A DNA stretch of 64,000 nucleotides from Rheinheimera sediminis (GTDB lineage Bacteria > Pseudomonadota > Gammaproteobacteria > Enterobacterales > Alteromonadaceae). Below the pieces are notes generated by a model. It did not search any database, was not told the origin of the DNA, and saw only the letters and a program-made list of their open reading frames with translations. Location of the stretch: NCBI RefSeq assembly GCF_004005375.1, contig NZ_RZUF01000017.1:62001-126000 (forward strand), written 5' to 3'. Both the position numbers and the translations under genes were made by a program. This document shows positions 7,950-18,475 of this stretch, piece after piece (positions within the stretch are counted from its first letter, which is position 1; each line of letters begins with the position of its first letter).

Positions 7950-9377
7950 ATGGGCAAAAAGCTGCACATTAAGACCTGGGGCTGCCAGATGAACGAATAC
8001 GATTCATCCAAAATGGCGGACCTGCTGGATGCAACTCATGGCTACACTCTGACTGAAGATGCTGCTGAAGCGGACGTGATCCTGCTGAACACCTGCTCTA
8101 TTCGTGAGAAGGCACAGGAGAAGGTATTCCATCAGTTAGGTCGCTGGCGTCCGCTGAAAAAGAAAAACCCGGATCTGATTATTGCGGTGGGTGGTTGCGT
8201 CGCTTCACAGGAAGGCAAAGCCATTCGTGATCGCGCCCCTTATGTCGACATCGTGTTCGGGCCACAAACCCTGCACCGTTTGCCGGAAATGATTAACGCT
8301 GTGCATGGCGACCGCTCTCCTGTGGTGGATGTATCCTTCCCTGAAATCGAAAAGTTTGACCGCCTGCCAGAGCCTAAAGCCGATGGCCCAACGGCTTTCG
8401 TATCTATTATGGAAGGCTGCTCTAAGTACTGTACCTTCTGCGTAGTGCCTTACACCCGTGGCGAAGAAGTCAGCCGCCCACTGGATGATGTCTTGCTGGA
8501 AGTAGCCCAACTGGCGGAACAAGGTGTACGTGAAGTCAATCTGTTGGGTCAAAACGTCAACGCCTACCGTGGTGAAACTTTTGATGGCGAAATCTGCCAT
8601 TTCTCTGAGTTATTGCGTTTAGTCGCGGCCATAGACGGCATTGACCGAATTCGTTACACCACGTCGCACCCTGTTGAATTTACAGACGATATTATCGAAG
8701 TATACCGTGACGTGCCTGAGCTGGTGGATCACCTGCATTTACCTGTGCAATCAGGTTCAGACCGTATTCTGGCGCTGATGAAACGTAACCATACCGCCAT
8801 CGAATACAAATCAAAAATTCGTGCCCTGAAAAAAGTACGACCGAATTTATGTATGTCGTCTGACTTTATTATCGGCTTCCCTGGTGAAACCGCAGAAGAC
8901 TTCGAAGCCACTATGGATTTAATCAAAGCCATCAACTTTGATATGAGCTTCAGCTTTATCTACAGCGCACGTCCTGGTACACCAGCAGCAGATTTACCGG
9001 ACGATGTATCGGAAGATGAGAAAAAACAACGTCTGTATATACTGCAGGACCGTATAAACCAGCAGTCATTGCAAATTGCCCGTGCTATGCTCGGCACTGA
9101 ACAACGTATTCTGGTGGAAGGCCCGTCGAAAAAAGACATTATGGAACTGACCGGACGTACGGAAAACAATCGTGTGGTGAACTTTGAAGGTTCGCCAGAT
9201 ATGATTGGTCAGTTTGTAGATATTTTAGTGACAGATGTCTTTACCAACTCATTAAAAGGTAAAGTGATCCGCACTGAAAAAGACATGGATTTACGTCGTG
9301 AAGTATCGCCACAACAAATTATGGCAGCTAAAGCGGCAAAAACAGACGAATTGGGAGTGGCAACTTTTACTCCTTAA
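7950..9377 (+). CDS. miaB: tRNA-2-methylthio-N6-adenosine synthase MiaB
   Basis: 475 aa, the normal length. Order of domains: N-terminal MTTase domain with cluster cysteines in [21 protein letters not shown] and [10 protein letters not shown]; radical-SAM core with [17 protein letters not shown] (CxxxCxxC); C-terminal TRAM domain (about residues 375-440). It adds the methylthio group to i6A37 of tRNAs reading UNN codons. Start taken at the ATG at 7950 ([13 protein letters not shown]), which matches E. coli MiaB; an upstream in-frame ATG at 7842 would add 36 unlikely residues. First gene of the miaB-ybeZ-ybeY-ybeX-lnt group. Confidence 0.97.
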   Translation: MGKKLHIKTWGCQMNEYDSSKMADLLDATHGYTLTEDAAEADVILLNTCSIREKAQEKVFHQLGRWRPLKKKNPDLIIAVGGCVASQEGKAIRDRAPYVDIVFGPQTLHRLPEMINAVHGDRSPVVDVSFPEIEKFDRLPEPKADGPTAFVSIMEGCSKYCTFCVVPYTRGEEVSRPLDDVLLEVAQLAEQGVREVNLLGQNVNAYRGETFDGEICHFSELLRLVAAIDGIDRIRYTTSHPVEFTDDIIEVYRDVPELVDHLHLPVQSGSDRILALMKRNHTAIEYKSKIRALKKVRPNLCMSSDFIIGFPGETAEDFEATMDLIKAINFDMSFSFIYSARPGTPAADLPDDVSEDEKKQRLYILQDRINQQSLQIARAMLGTEQRILVEGPSKKDIMELTGRTENNRVVNFEGSPDMIGQFVDILVTDVFTNSLKGKVIRTEKDMDLRREVSPQQIMAAKAAKTDELGVATFTP

Positions 9378-9397
9378 GAAGATATCTTCACTACACC

Positions 9398-9516
9398 AGC
9401 CAAAGTAATTGGCGTTGCAGCGCGACGACAAGGGCGGCAGTCCCCTGGAGCATAGTTCACTATGTGACTGGGGCTGGTGCACCAGGTCAACAAAGCGGCA
9501 GCGTCTGGTACTAAGG
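9398..9516 (+). repeat. ERIC-like intergenic repeat, copy A
   Basis: Between miaB and ybeZ. It contains the ERIC core CCCCTGGAGCATAG...CTATGTGACTGGGG, a long imperfect inverted repeat, followed by GTCAACAAAGCGGCAGCGTC and preceded by TTGGCGTTGCAG. It is the most diverged of three copies in the window (others at 29,668 and 43,501). It is transcribed between two genes and could fold in the mRNA. Boundaries are approximate. Confidence 0.75.
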
Positions 9517-9538
9517 CTAAACAAAAGAGACAGGACTT

Positions 9539-10603
9539 TTGGATAATCCAATAACCAGCTTAGAATTTTCTCTCTCCCCTTTTGAACCTCAGCGTCTGGC
9601 TTTTTTATGGGGCCCCTTTGACGATAACTTACGTCAGATTGAACGCCGCTACCGTGTCCAAGTGTCCTACCGCGATAATCAGCTGCGTTTAGTCGGCTTA
9701 ACGGATCAGCTTGAGCCGGTAAAACACATTATCGAAACTCTGTATAGCGAAACCACCACTGCCCAGGGCAAGGCTGTGCCGTTAAGCCCGGAGCAAGTGC
9801 ATCTGGTGATCCAGCAACAGCAGCAGGACCCGACAGAGCAGCAGTTCGACGAAGAACAGGTCAGTATCAAAACCAAAAAAGGTGCCGTCAAAGGCCGCAA
9901 CGCCAATCAAAGTGCTTATGTGCGCAATATTCAGCGTCACGACGTCACTTTTGGTATTGGCCCTGCAGGTACAGGCAAAACCTATTTAGCTGTGGCTTGT
10001 GCGGTCGACTCGCTGGAAAAAGGTGAAGTTCGCCGTATAGTGCTGACCCGCCCTGCGGTCGAAGCCGGTGAGAAACTGGGCTTTTTACCTGGTGATTTAG
10101 CCCAGAAAGTTGACCCTTACCTGCGGCCTTTGTACGACGCTTTATTTGAAATGTTAGGTTTTGAAAAAGTAGAAAAGTACTTAGAGCGTGGCGTGATTGA
10201 AATAGCCCCTCTGGCTTATATGCGTGGCCGTACTTTAAGCGATGCTTTTATTATTCTGGATGAAAGCCAGAACACCACAGTGGAACAAATGAAGATGTTC
10301 CTGACCCGTATTGGCTTTAACGCCAAAGCGGTGATCACAGGCGATGTTACGCAAGTGGATTTACCACGGGGCCAGTACTCAGGCTTAAAGCACGCGATGG
10401 ATGTATTGTCCGATGTGCCGGAGCTGAGTTTTAACTTCTTTAAAGCCAAAGACGTGGTGCGTCATCCCGTGGTACAAAAAATTGTCATGGCGTACGAGGC
10501 TTTTGAAGAGAAAAAGCAACAAGCGCTTGAGGCTGAAAAACAAGCTGCAAAGCTTGTAGCAAAAGAAGCCGCCCAAGCTGCAGCTAATACGAGTAAAGAC
10601 TAA
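9539..10603 (+). CDS. ybeZ: PhoH-like ATPase YbeZ
   Basis: 354 aa. An N-terminal KH-like segment (FLWGPFDDNLRQIERRYRV) is followed by the PhoH P-loop domain: Walker A GPAGTGKTYLA (about residue 141), Walker B AFIILDESQN and a C-terminal Lys/Ala-rich tail. By family it is an RNA-binding ATPase working with the endonuclease YbeY, encoded four bases downstream, in rRNA maturation and quality control. The start is a TTG with AGGA only three bases upstream; no better ATG fits the conserved N-terminus. Confidence 0.93.
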   Translation: MDNPITSLEFSLSPFEPQRLAFLWGPFDDNLRQIERRYRVQVSYRDNQLRLVGLTDQLEPVKHIIETLYSETTTAQGKAVPLSPEQVHLVIQQQQQDPTEQQFDEEQVSIKTKKGAVKGRNANQSAYVRNIQRHDVTFGIGPAGTGKTYLAVACAVDSLEKGEVRRIVLTRPAVEAGEKLGFLPGDLAQKVDPYLRPLYDALFEMLGFEKVEKYLERGVIEIAPLAYMRGRTLSDAFIILDESQNTTVEQMKMFLTRIGFNAKAVITGDVTQVDLPRGQYSGLKHAMDVLSDVPELSFNFFKAKDVVRHPVVQKIVMAYEAFEEKKQQALEAEKQAAKLVAKEAAQAAANTSKD

Positions 10604-10606
10604 ACC

Positions 10607-11068
10607 ATGAGCATTACCCTGGATTTACAGCTGGCAAGCGAAGCGCAAAACCTGCCTACAGAAGCTCAATTTCAGCACTGGCTGGAAGCCGCTATTTTGC
10701 CGTTTCAGGAAATAGCAGAAGTCACAGTGCGTATTGTCGACGAAGAAGAAAGTCAGCAATTAAACTTTGATTATCGCGAAAAAGATAAACCGACTAACGT
10801 GCTGAGCTTTCCTTTTGAACTACCACCTGGTGTCGAAGAATTGCCATTATTAGGTGATTTAGTGATTTGTGCACAGGTGGTGGCTGCTGAAGCGAAAGAG
10901 CAAGGCAAAGAATTACACCATCACTGGGCTCATATGGTGGTGCACGGTTGCTTGCATTTATTGGGCTTTGACCATATAAATGACGCAGACGCTGAAGAGA
11001 TGGAAGCAGAAGAAATTCTGATTTTGCAGCAATTGGGTATAAAGAACCCTTATATTTTAGAAGATTAA
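10607..11068 (+). CDS. ybeY: Endoribonuclease YbeY
   Basis: 153 aa with the invariant zinc-binding motif [11 protein letters not shown] near residue 115-125 and the substrate loop [11 protein letters not shown] (about 60-70), both diagnostic. It is a single-strand-specific RNase for 3' processing of 16S rRNA and ribosome quality control. It follows ybeZ by three bases and precedes ybeX, the conserved order. Length is normal. Confidence 0.96.
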   Translation: MSITLDLQLASEAQNLPTEAQFQHWLEAAILPFQEIAEVTVRIVDEEESQQLNFDYREKDKPTNVLSFPFELPPGVEELPLLGDLVICAQVVAAEAKEQGKELHHHWAHMVVHGCLHLLGFDHINDADAEEMEAEEILILQQLGIKNPYILED

Positions 11069-11088
11069 CTGGTATTTTGTTTCTCACT

Positions 11089-11116
11089 TACCCCAATGAT
11101 TGTGGGTATTATTTTT
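11089..11116 (+). terminator. Possible weak terminator between ybeY and ybeX
   Basis: TACCC (11089-11093) can pair with GGGTA (11104-11108), followed by TTATTTTT. The stem is short and the loop long (10 nt), so termination would be partial at best within an otherwise conserved operon. Confidence 0.3.
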
Positions 11117-11142
11117 AAACTACTTGGAGCTTAAGTTCACTC

Positions 11143-12021
11143 ATGGGTGACGACCATTCCCACTCTAGTCGGGGTTCTGCAACAAAATCCTGGCTTGACA
11201 GAATAGCAGCGATTTTTACTGCAGAACCACAAGATTTATCTGATCTGGTTGAAGTTATTAATGAAGCTGCCATGCGCAAGCTGATTGATAACGACACTCA
11301 AAGTATGTTGCAGGGTGTTTTGGATGTCTCCAAAATGCGCGCCCGCGACATTATGGTGCCCCGCTCGCAGATGGCCACCATTAACATTGACCAGTCCCTT
11401 GAGCAAATGATGCCGCTGCTGTTGGAAAATAACCACAGCCGTTATCCAGTGGTCAACGAAGACAAAGACCATATCGAAGGCATTCTGCTGGTGAAAGACT
11501 TACTGCAGCATAGCTTACAAGGCAACACAGAATGGAACCTGCGTGATTTATTGCGTCCTGCGGTGATCATTCCTGAAAGCAAAAGAGTGGATGCCTTATT
11601 AAAAGAATTCCGCCAGAAACGTTACCATATGGCCATAGTGGTCGACGAATACGGTGGCGTGTCCGGCCTTATTACCATTGAAGATATCCTTGAACAAATT
11701 GTCGGCGAAATCGAAGACGAACACGACGATGAAGAAGATGTAGATATCAAAAAAATGGCCAGCCATGTCTATCAGGTCAGTGCTTTAACCCCTGTAGATG
11801 AGTTTAACGAAAGTTTCGGCACCAGCTTCGATGAAGAAGAAGCCGGCACTATAGGCGGTATTGTGCTGCATGCTTTTGGTCATATGCCGGAAAAAGGCGA
11901 AACTATTGAACTGCAAAATCTGACCTTTAAAGTCAGCAAAGCCAATAGCAGACGTCTGGTGCAGCTGCAGGTTATTCGCGCCAAAACTGCAGCAGACACT
12001 TCAGCGCTACAGAAGGATTAA
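11143..12021 (+). CDS. corC: CorC/YbeX CBS-domain protein
   Basis: 292 aa: an N-terminal segment, two CBS domains ([13 protein letters not shown]...; about 65-185) with RYPVV and [20 protein letters not shown], and a CorC_HlyC transporter-associated domain at the C-terminus ([17 protein letters not shown]). Associated with Mg2+/Co2+ efflux and ribosome homeostasis in enterobacteria. It has no membrane helices, unlike its larger relatives. Start ATG at 11143; the sequence GGAGCTTAAG about 15 bases upstream is a loose ribosome site. Followed seven bases later by lnt. Confidence 0.93.
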   Translation: MGDDHSHSSRGSATKSWLDRIAAIFTAEPQDLSDLVEVINEAAMRKLIDNDTQSMLQGVLDVSKMRARDIMVPRSQMATINIDQSLEQMMPLLLENNHSRYPVVNEDKDHIEGILLVKDLLQHSLQGNTEWNLRDLLRPAVIIPESKRVDALLKEFRQKRYHMAIVVDEYGGVSGLITIEDILEQIVGEIEDEHDDEEDVDIKKMASHVYQVSALTPVDEFNESFGTSFDEEEAGTIGGIVLHAFGHMPEKGETIELQNLTFKVSKANSRRLVQLQVIRAKTAADTSALQKD

Positions 12022-12027
12022 CTTTTT

Positions 12028-13554
12028 TTGTTGTCGAAAACGACCTGGTTCCCAGCCCTGCTTTTAGCAGGGCTGGGTGCATTAAACACCTTAGCTTTTG
12101 CCCCTTTTACTTACCATATGTTGCCACTGCTGACTCTGTCTGTGTTGGCCTGGTATCTGCTGCAGGCGCAAAATCCAAAACAAGCGGCCCTGTTTGGTTA
12201 TGCTTATGGCTTAGGCTGGTTTGGTGTAGGTATTAGCTGGGTGCATGTCAGTATTGCTACCTTTGGTGGTATGCCGCTGATTGCCAGTTTGGCTATTATG
12301 GCAGTGCTGGTAGCTTATCTGGCTTTATTCCCTGCCCTTGCCATCTGGTTTAGCTGGCGTTTTCGCGGCAATTTCTGGTATCCGCTGCTGTTAGCCTCCA
12401 GCTGGTTTATCGCTGAAAATATCCGTTCCTGGTTCTTAACGGGTTTCCCCTGGTTGTCTGTAGGTTACAGTCAAACCGATGGCTGGATGGCACCCTGGGC
12501 GCCCGTCGTAGGCGAAACCGGCATCAGCTTTTTAATGCTGTTAATAGCGGGCTCTGTCGCTGTTGCTGTGCAACGTAAGTTATGGGTTTGGCCTGCGATA
12601 GCCGCCATAGTATTGATAGTCAGCCCAGCTCTGGACACAATCAAAGGCTGGCAAGAGACAGGCGAGCAGGTCAAGGTTGCCTTAGTACAAGGCAATATAG
12701 CGCAGGATTTACGCTGGGATCCGGAGCAAGAAGCTATCACTATGCGCAAGTATATGGAGCTGAGCCGTCCACACTTGAATGCCGATATTATGATTTGGCC
12801 TGAAGCGGCCATTCCACAACTTGAACCTTTGGCTTTGGCGTATTTATTTAATCTGGATATGCTGGCGGCAGAAAACAATACGGCTGTGGTCACAGGTATT
12901 CTGGATTATAAAGAAAACGGTGATGCCTATAACGGCATGATAGTTCTGGGTAAATCAGGCAAAGAAGCCACTGGCGGCGATTACAGATACAGCACCAGCA
13001 ATCGCTACCGGAAACATCATTTATTGCCTGTTGGCGAATTTGTACCTTTTCAGGACGTACTGAAATATGTGGCTCCGCTGTTTAACTTGCCAATGAGTTC
13101 GTTCAGTCGTGGCGACTGGCTGCAACCCAATTTACAGGCCAATGGCTATTCGCTGCTAGCCGCTTTGTGTTTTGAGATTGCCTTTCCACGCCAGATGATT
13201 GCCAATTTCAACGACAACACTGACTTTCTGCTAACGGTCAGCAACGACGCCTGGTTTGGTGATTCTATAGGTCCCCATCAGCATCTGGAAATTGCCCGAA
13301 TGCGCGCGCTGGAATTAGGTCGCCCTCTGCTGCGAGCCACCAATAACGGCATTACAGCCACAGTGGCAGCTGATGGCAAAGAGCTAAATCGTTTACCTCA
13401 GTTTGAAGAAGGGGTATTAACTGGCGACGTTGCATTAGTGCAAGGCCGCACGCTATACAGTATTTGGAGCGACTGGCCAGTACTTATACTGAGCCTGTTT
13501 TCTGTTGGATTTTTGAGCTTAAGACGCTACCAGTTGGCGAAACAAGCGAAGTAA
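12028..13554 (+). CDS. lnt: Apolipoprotein N-acyltransferase Lnt
   Basis: 508 aa inner-membrane enzyme that adds the third acyl chain to lipoproteins. Six or more N-terminal helices precede a nitrilase-like periplasmic domain with the expected triad: Glu in IMIWPEAAIPQ, Lys in YRKHHLLPVGEFVP, Cys in LAALCFEIAFP. A final C-terminal helix anchors it. The likely start is TTG at 12028 (a second TTG follows at once), with AGAAGGA at a suitable distance overlapping the end of corC. Last gene of the miaB group. Confidence 0.95.
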   Translation: MLSKTTWFPALLLAGLGALNTLAFAPFTYHMLPLLTLSVLAWYLLQAQNPKQAALFGYAYGLGWFGVGISWVHVSIATFGGMPLIASLAIMAVLVAYLALFPALAIWFSWRFRGNFWYPLLLASSWFIAENIRSWFLTGFPWLSVGYSQTDGWMAPWAPVVGETGISFLMLLIAGSVAVAVQRKLWVWPAIAAIVLIVSPALDTIKGWQETGEQVKVALVQGNIAQDLRWDPEQEAITMRKYMELSRPHLNADIMIWPEAAIPQLEPLALAYLFNLDMLAAENNTAVVTGILDYKENGDAYNGMIVLGKSGKEATGGDYRYSTSNRYRKHHLLPVGEFVPFQDVLKYVAPLFNLPMSSFSRGDWLQPNLQANGYSLLAALCFEIAFPRQMIANFNDNTDFLLTVSNDAWFGDSIGPHQHLEIARMRALELGRPLLRATNNGITATVAADGKELNRLPQFEEGVLTGDVALVQGRTLYSIWSDWPVLILSLFSVGFLSLRRYQLAKQAK

Positions 13555-13610
13555 AACAACTCTATCTGGTTGCGCTTACGCGCAACGCGCTATGCCCGGC
13601 GCACCCACTA

Positions 13611-13636
13611 AAAAAGCCACCGCGAGGTGGCTTTTT
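13611..13636. terminator. Bidirectional rho-independent terminator
   Basis: AAAAA-GCCACC-gcga-GGTGGC-TTTTT: a perfect six-base-pair GC stem with a tetraloop, flanked by A and T tracts on either side. It lies between the convergent lnt and phoD-like genes and can serve both strands. Confidence 0.9.
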
Positions 13637-13652
13637 GGTATTTAAAGGTAAA

Positions 13653-15353
13653 CTAAAGCTTATAACTTTGCTGATGCCCTAACCTGGTCTGATACTGCTT
13701 TGTCGTAATGTCATCGACAAAAAACCACTGTGCGTCCATTTGCTCTTTGCCAAAAGCTACCAACAAAAAACCACGCTGATGCAAATTGCAGTAGTCCAGC
13801 TCGTTGATCAATTTCGGCAACACCTTGGCCAGATGCTCAACTTGAGCTGTATTCAACTTCAGATAGGTTTCAATACCAGGCGAACTGACTGAAGGGGTCG
13901 CCAACTCTACTCCCACTTTCTTACCTTGCTGATCATGTAAAGTCGAAGCCCAGGCGTTGTGAGTATCACCTGCCAATACCACCAGTTGCCTGTTCTGCTG
14001 CTGCGCAGTTTGATAAATCAGTTCACGCTCGTAAGGATAGCCATCCCAGGCATCCAGGTTATAAGCGACAACAGACTCGATACGTTGCTTGTCTGTTGCA
14101 CTCAGACTGGTATCAGCTTCAGCTACACGCTGCTTTAACGCTGCTAACTGGGCAATTTTTTCGACTAACTCAGGGCCTGGCTTAGAAAATGCCGACAACA
14201 ACTCAGATGGAAACAGCATCTTCGCCATCAATACCTGCTGACCTAACACCTGATACTGAGCTTTAGAGCGCATTAATTGAGTTTGCAGCCATTGCTGCTG
14301 TTTTTGCCCAAGCAAAGTTCGGTTTTGACTGGTCAAATCGCTGATAAAACGCTTAGTGTCAAAAGCTTTGGTGCTTTGATCGGTGTAGTCTTTATACTCC
14401 AACTGCACATTACGCCCTTCAATCCGCGTATCGAGCATATACAAATCAACTAAATCACCAAAAACAAAGCTGCGATACAAACTTTGTTGCTGTCCTGAAA
14501 CCAAAGGACGTATTGGCATCCACTCATAATAGGCCTGCAGCGCGTTCAATTTGCGAGCCTGATAATCACCTTCATCTGGCTGATGGTTTTCAGCACCATC
14601 TGTCCAGGCATCATTGGTAATCTCGTGATCATCCCAAACACAAATAAAACTGTGGCTGGCATGAGCTTGCTGTAAATCTTTATCACTGCGATACAAAGCA
14701 TATCTGTTGCGATAATCTGTCAAACTGATAATTTCGTTCTGATTATCTGCTGCCAGAGTCCTGCCTAATTCAACAGAACGCTCTGCGGCATAACCGCCTT
14801 GCTGGTATTCATAAATATAATCGCCCAAATGCAGCACTGCATCCAACTCTTGTTGTGCCACTTGCTGATACACATGGAAATAACCAGCTGGATAGTTTGA
14901 GCAAGACAAGACTGCAAAACGAACCTGAGACACAGAACCTACTGGCAGTGTTTTACCATGGCCGACCGCGGATACTGTATTGCTATCTCTAAAACGATAA
15001 TAGTAACTGCGGCCCGGCTCTAAACCTGTTAAATCTACTTTACAGCTGTAGTTGGCTTCTTTGCGCGCCAAACACAGCTGTTGATGTTGTATCGCGGAAA
15101 AATCTGCGCTGTCACTTACCTCCAATAGTAACTGCACAGAATCAGGTTCTTGCTCAGCTGTAACTTTAGTCCATAAAATTAAGCGATCAGCTAAAGGATC
15201 GCCACTGGCAACACCATGTAAAAACTGTATTGAGCTGGGGTTGGTGGCTGTCTTGACTGAGCTGCTGCAACCAAGTACTGCAGTACTCAACCAGGCAGCG
15301 CCGGTTAAAAAAGCACTGTTTTTAAGAAAATCGCGTCTGCTGAAATTCGACAT
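13653..15353 (-). CDS. phoD: PhoD-like alkaline phosphatase / phosphodiesterase
   Basis: 566 aa. The N-terminus carries a twin-arginine signal (SRRDFLKNSAF) that also ends in a lipobox-like TAVLGC, so a Tat-exported lipoprotein is possible. An N-terminal fibronectin-like PhoD domain (FLHGVASGDPLADRLILWTKV) precedes the metallophosphatase domain: LSCSNYPAGYFHVY, LHLGDYIYEY, CVWDDHEITNDAW and VVLAGDTHNAW supply the metal ligands. Predicted extracytoplasmic phosphomonoesterase/diesterase requiring Ca2+ and Fe3+. No Pho box was checked. It stands alone. Confidence 0.9.
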   Translation of the reverse strand: MSNFSRRDFLKNSAFLTGAAWLSTAVLGCSSSVKTATNPSSIQFLHGVASGDPLADRLILWTKVTAEQEPDSVQLLLEVSDSADFSAIQHQQLCLARKEANYSCKVDLTGLEPGRSYYYRFRDSNTVSAVGHGKTLPVGSVSQVRFAVLSCSNYPAGYFHVYQQVAQQELDAVLHLGDYIYEYQQGGYAAERSVELGRTLAADNQNEIISLTDYRNRYALYRSDKDLQQAHASHSFICVWDDHEITNDAWTDGAENHQPDEGDYQARKLNALQAYYEWMPIRPLVSGQQQSLYRSFVFGDLVDLYMLDTRIEGRNVQLEYKDYTDQSTKAFDTKRFISDLTSQNRTLLGQKQQQWLQTQLMRSKAQYQVLGQQVLMAKMLFPSELLSAFSKPGPELVEKIAQLAALKQRVAEADTSLSATDKQRIESVVAYNLDAWDGYPYERELIYQTAQQQNRQLVVLAGDTHNAWASTLHDQQGKKVGVELATPSVSSPGIETYLKLNTAQVEHLAKVLPKLINELDYCNLHQRGFLLVAFGKEQMDAQWFFVDDITTKQYQTRLGHQQSYKL

Positions 15354-15624
15354 AGTCCCTCCGAAAAAAAACTACTCTAGTCAGCTTTCATGATTTTTTG
15401 ATGACGAAAATCAGTAAAAAAATATACTTTATCCTAAGAATACAGGTGTTTAACTCAATAGTTGCTCTATTATTATTCTAAAGCGTAAACCAATACAAAA
15501 AATAAAAATTAGACCGCACAGCTTTAAATTGATAAAATTGATAAAATCAAAACATAGATACTGAATTCTATTATTCTAGTAAAAACGCTAGTTTCGCAAA
15601 GCTATCAGGTCAAACGAGGTTCTT

Positions 15625-17112
15625 ATGCACATCTACCCATTCCGTCAGCAAGCATTCCGTATAATGAACAGTATTAACCTGGCACTGATGTTGTTATCTC
15701 TGGCACTAGCCAGCTGGCATCAAAGCTGGGGAGCCGCTTTACTCATTGGCCTGCCCGCCTTAATTGTTCCTTTTGTACTGTACAAGACCTTAAGGGACCA
15801 TCGCTTGTCTCGTATCGCCTTTGGCGTGTCTTTTATGTTGTTTTGCGCTTTGCATATTCATCAATCCAACGGTGTGACTGAGCTGCACTTTGGTATTTTT
15901 GTGTTGTTAGCGGTGTTAAGCGCCTTTAGAGACTGGATGGTGATAGCAGTGGCTGCTGGCACTATAGCTGTGCATCACTTGTTATTTGCTTACCTGCAAA
16001 CTCAGCATAATGCTGTGTTTTTACTGCCGGCACAGGACGCAACTTTTAGCAACGTCATGGTACATGCCGCTTATGTAGTAGTTGAATCTGCAGTGCTTAT
16101 TATTATAACCCTGAATTCCTACAAAGAGGCTATGGTGGGCCTGGCGTTCTCGGAGACGACCAAAGAGTTGGTCGCTGACCCTGCTCAAATCAATCTCACT
16201 GTACGTTGTCCCGATATCCAATCACGCCTGGTACAACAATTTAATCAAGCGCTGGAGGGTATTCAGCACACAGTACAAACCATTCATCAATCAGTGGCTA
16301 TGCTTCACCAGGAGAGTGCACATTTGTCTGAGGACGGACAACAACTGGTCTTAGGTATGAATGAGCAAAACACTCAGGTAAAACGCATTGCAGCCGGTTC
16401 TGAAAAAATGGCGCAAAGTATTGAAGCACTGGGGGAATTAGCTGCAGCTGTGCTTTCTGCAGCCAAGCAAGCGGAACAAAGTTCGGTGTCGGGAAAAGCA
16501 TCGGTCGACCAAACCATATCTGCAATCTCTACTTTGGCCGTTACCTTGCGAGATGCGGGACAAAAAGTCGATAGTATGGCCTTATCCAGCAAAGAAATCA
16601 CAACAGTACTTGAGGTGATTAAAAGCGTTGCCGAACAAACCAATTTGCTGGCTTTAAACGCCGCTATAGAGGCGGCAAGGGCAGGAGAACAAGGCCGGGG
16701 TTTTGCGGTTGTTGCAGACGAAGTTCGTACTCTGGCAAGCCGTACTCAGCAATCTACTGAACAAATTCAGCGTATGATCCAAACCTTAACAGATGCAAGC
16801 CAGAGTTCGGTACGCTCAGTTCAACATTGTTTAAGCCAGGTCGATCATACCGTTAGTTTAGCCAAACGCAGTGATGAGTTACTGAGCACTATTACAGGCG
16901 AAGCCCAGTCCGTAGCAAGCTCAGCGGGCATTATGGCAAGTTCTTTAGAGCAACAACGCAATGCCAGCTCAGAGATGGCACAAGCCGCGCTGTACTTGAA
17001 CGACAGCACCACCACTCAAATGCAGCGTAGCAAAAAAGTAAAACAAAGCACAACCCAGATTGAACAGGTAGCCAACCAGCTGGCGACTGAAGCCAACAGA
17101 TTCAGCAGTTGA
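15625..17112 (+). CDS. Methyl-accepting chemotaxis protein with membrane-embedded sensor
   Basis: 495 aa. The first ~185 residues form about six transmembrane helices with almost no periplasmic domain, a histidine-rich region ([14 protein letters not shown]) and no HAMP consensus. The C-terminal half is a chemoreceptor signalling domain with the hairpin tip [32 protein letters not shown]. It should control CheA/CheW arrays, sensing something within the membrane, perhaps energy state. The next gene overlaps its stop (TTGA). Confidence 0.88.
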   Translation: MHIYPFRQQAFRIMNSINLALMLLSLALASWHQSWGAALLIGLPALIVPFVLYKTLRDHRLSRIAFGVSFMLFCALHIHQSNGVTELHFGIFVLLAVLSAFRDWMVIAVAAGTIAVHHLLFAYLQTQHNAVFLLPAQDATFSNVMVHAAYVVVESAVLIIITLNSYKEAMVGLAFSETTKELVADPAQINLTVRCPDIQSRLVQQFNQALEGIQHTVQTIHQSVAMLHQESAHLSEDGQQLVLGMNEQNTQVKRIAAGSEKMAQSIEALGELAAAVLSAAKQAEQSSVSGKASVDQTISAISTLAVTLRDAGQKVDSMALSSKEITTVLEVIKSVAEQTNLLALNAAIEAARAGEQGRGFAVVADEVRTLASRTQQSTEQIQRMIQTLTDASQSSVRSVQHCLSQVDHTVSLAKRSDELLSTITGEAQSVASSAGIMASSLEQQRNASSEMAQAALYLNDSTTTQMQRSKKVKQSTTQIEQVANQLATEANRFSS

Positions 17113-17639
17113 AACAACAACGCACAACCAGCCGAGTAAAAGCTGCTGTAGTTTTGCTCATACTCTGGATCACGAGTAGCGCAGCAGCTTTTTATTGGTT
17201 TTTTTTAAATCATTATGGTGTATTCGATGAGCAAGGTTTGTGGCAACAACAGCCACTTTTACCAGCGCAAGTACAACACAAACTACGCCAACAGCTGCTG
17301 CCCGACAATACATGGCAAGCTGTGCTGATCACTGACCCAGACTGCAGCTGCAGCTCTTTTGCTAAGGGGCATTTACAGCGGATGCAACAACGTCAGTCTG
17401 ATTTGGCGATCAAAGAGCTGGAACTGGAAGAAGCCAAAGCACTTGGGCTGGATGTCATAGCCGCGCCGCTATTATTGCTGTTTCAGCATCAACAACTGCT
17501 TTACGCCGGCCCCCTCGCCACAGATTTGCTATGTAGCGATAACGCCAGCCTGCTGGATGGCATTATCAGGGGCACTACGCAATTGCCCGGCTTTTGGCTG
17601 AATGGTGAAAATACAGCCTGCCGTTGCCTGGTCCCTTAA
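17109..17639 (+). CDS. DUF6436-like thioredoxin-fold membrane protein
   Basis: 176 aa, start TTG overlapping the chemoreceptor stop. One N-terminal membrane anchor ([22 protein letters not shown]) is followed by a periplasmic domain with a [13 protein letters not shown] motif in the position of a thioredoxin-like CxC and further cysteines at the end (LLCSDN, ACRCLVP). Tentatively the DUF6436 family. Translational coupling with the chemoreceptor suggests joint expression; function unknown. It overlaps the convergent DoxX gene by four bases. Confidence 0.55.
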   Translation: MKQQRTTSRVKAAVVLLILWITSSAAAFYWFFLNHYGVFDEQGLWQQQPLLPAQVQHKLRQQLLPDNTWQAVLITDPDCSCSSFAKGHLQRMQQRQSDLAIKELELEEAKALGLDVIAAPLLLLFQHQQLLYAGPLATDLLCSDNASLLDGIIRGTTQLPGFWLNGENTACRCLVP

Positions 17640-18022
17640 CGTCGTGAGGGCAAATGATGTACTGCAACTGACAGTAACACTAGTATTAACAAAGCACTGA
17701 ATTCAGCGCCATTGCGGCCAGGCCCTACCACAAACCAGCCTGCTTTGGCGTGCAGAATTGCGATACCAGTGGCGTAAATCCCAACATACCCCAAACACAC
17801 CAAAGTGACATAGCGGTTGAGTGCCAGAAACAAGGTGCCGATAATTTCAAAAGCCGTAATAGCGACTGCTATTAATACTCCCATGGGCCAGCCCTGATTA
17901 TCCAACCACTGACCAAAGGGTCCTATACCGCCGTTTAAGGCCCTGTGCCAACCGTGTGCGCCTATGAGTCCAGCCAGAGCCAGTCGCAATGTGCCCCAAC
18001 CAAATACTTGTTGTAGTGACAT
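17636..18022 (-). CDS. DoxX-family membrane protein
   Basis: 128 aa from the ATG at 18022, preceded by GGAAGAAG. Four hydrophobic helices with the DoxX pattern: GTLRLALAGLIGAHGWHRAL at the start, then FEIIGTLFLALNRY. The charged loop GRNGAEF near the C-terminus is typical of the group. Role unknown; relatives are linked to quinone-related redox or thiosulfate handling. The longer frame up to 18154 overlaps the ACT-domain gene and lacks family similarity. Confidence 0.75.
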   Translation of the reverse strand: MSLQQVFGWGTLRLALAGLIGAHGWHRALNGGIGPFGQWLDNQGWPMGVLIAVAITAFEIIGTLFLALNRYVTLVCLGYVGIYATGIAILHAKAGWFVVGPGRNGAEFSALLILVLLSVAVHHLPSRR

Positions 18023-18050
18023 CACTTCTTCCTTTATTCCTTTATCAGTT

Positions 18051-18458
18051 TTACAAGGTTTTACTTTGCTGCAGCTGTTGTAAGGCTTGCAGCGCGGCTT
18101 CTGCCTGATGCACAGGCACCAGAATATGATCATGAAAAGCGCCGGCAAATACATTACAACTTAAACCAGCATTAGCTAATACCGTAGCAAAGGCTGCGGT
18201 TAACCCCACAGCTTGTAAGTCAGAATGTACCCTTAGGCTGATCCAACGCGCTCTGAACAAAATATCCAGCTGATAGTCCGTTGCCTGCTGTTCTGTCAGC
18301 ACTAAAGTCAGACCTTCTTTTTCTTTAAAGGTGGCCAGAGGTACAGGACCCTGCCAGCTTTTATCCAAAGGCCAGACAGAATACACATACACCTCTGGCT
18401 CCAGTGTCGGCTGCATAGTACTGAGCAACTGATCCAGAGCTTGAATAACCACTGTCAT
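18051..18458 (-). CDS. ACT-domain protein (DUF2241/COG3602-like)
   Basis: 135 aa. Two ACT-like halves: EPEVYVYSVWPLDKS...ATFKEKEGLTLVLTEQQA, then WISLRVHSDLQAVGLTAAFATVLANAGLSCNVFAGAFHDHILVP, the most conserved segment of this family. ACT domains bind amino acids, so a sensing role is likely; no enzyme is attached. Lies 28 bases upstream of the DoxX gene on the same strand and 17 bases downstream of the glycosidase gene. Confidence 0.75.
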   Translation of the reverse strand: MTVVIQALDQLLSTMQPTLEPEVYVYSVWPLDKSWQGPVPLATFKEKEGLTLVLTEQQATDYQLDILFRARWISLRVHSDLQAVGLTAAFATVLANAGLSCNVFAGAFHDHILVPVHQAEAALQALQQLQQSKTL

Positions 18459-18475
18459 TGTTGATCCTCATTCCG

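Noticed and set aside
13570-13585. TTGCGC-ttac-GCGCAA hairpin after lnt as a terminator
   Set aside because: It has no T tract, and the much better terminator at 13611-13636 follows; it may be part of a dispersed repeat.
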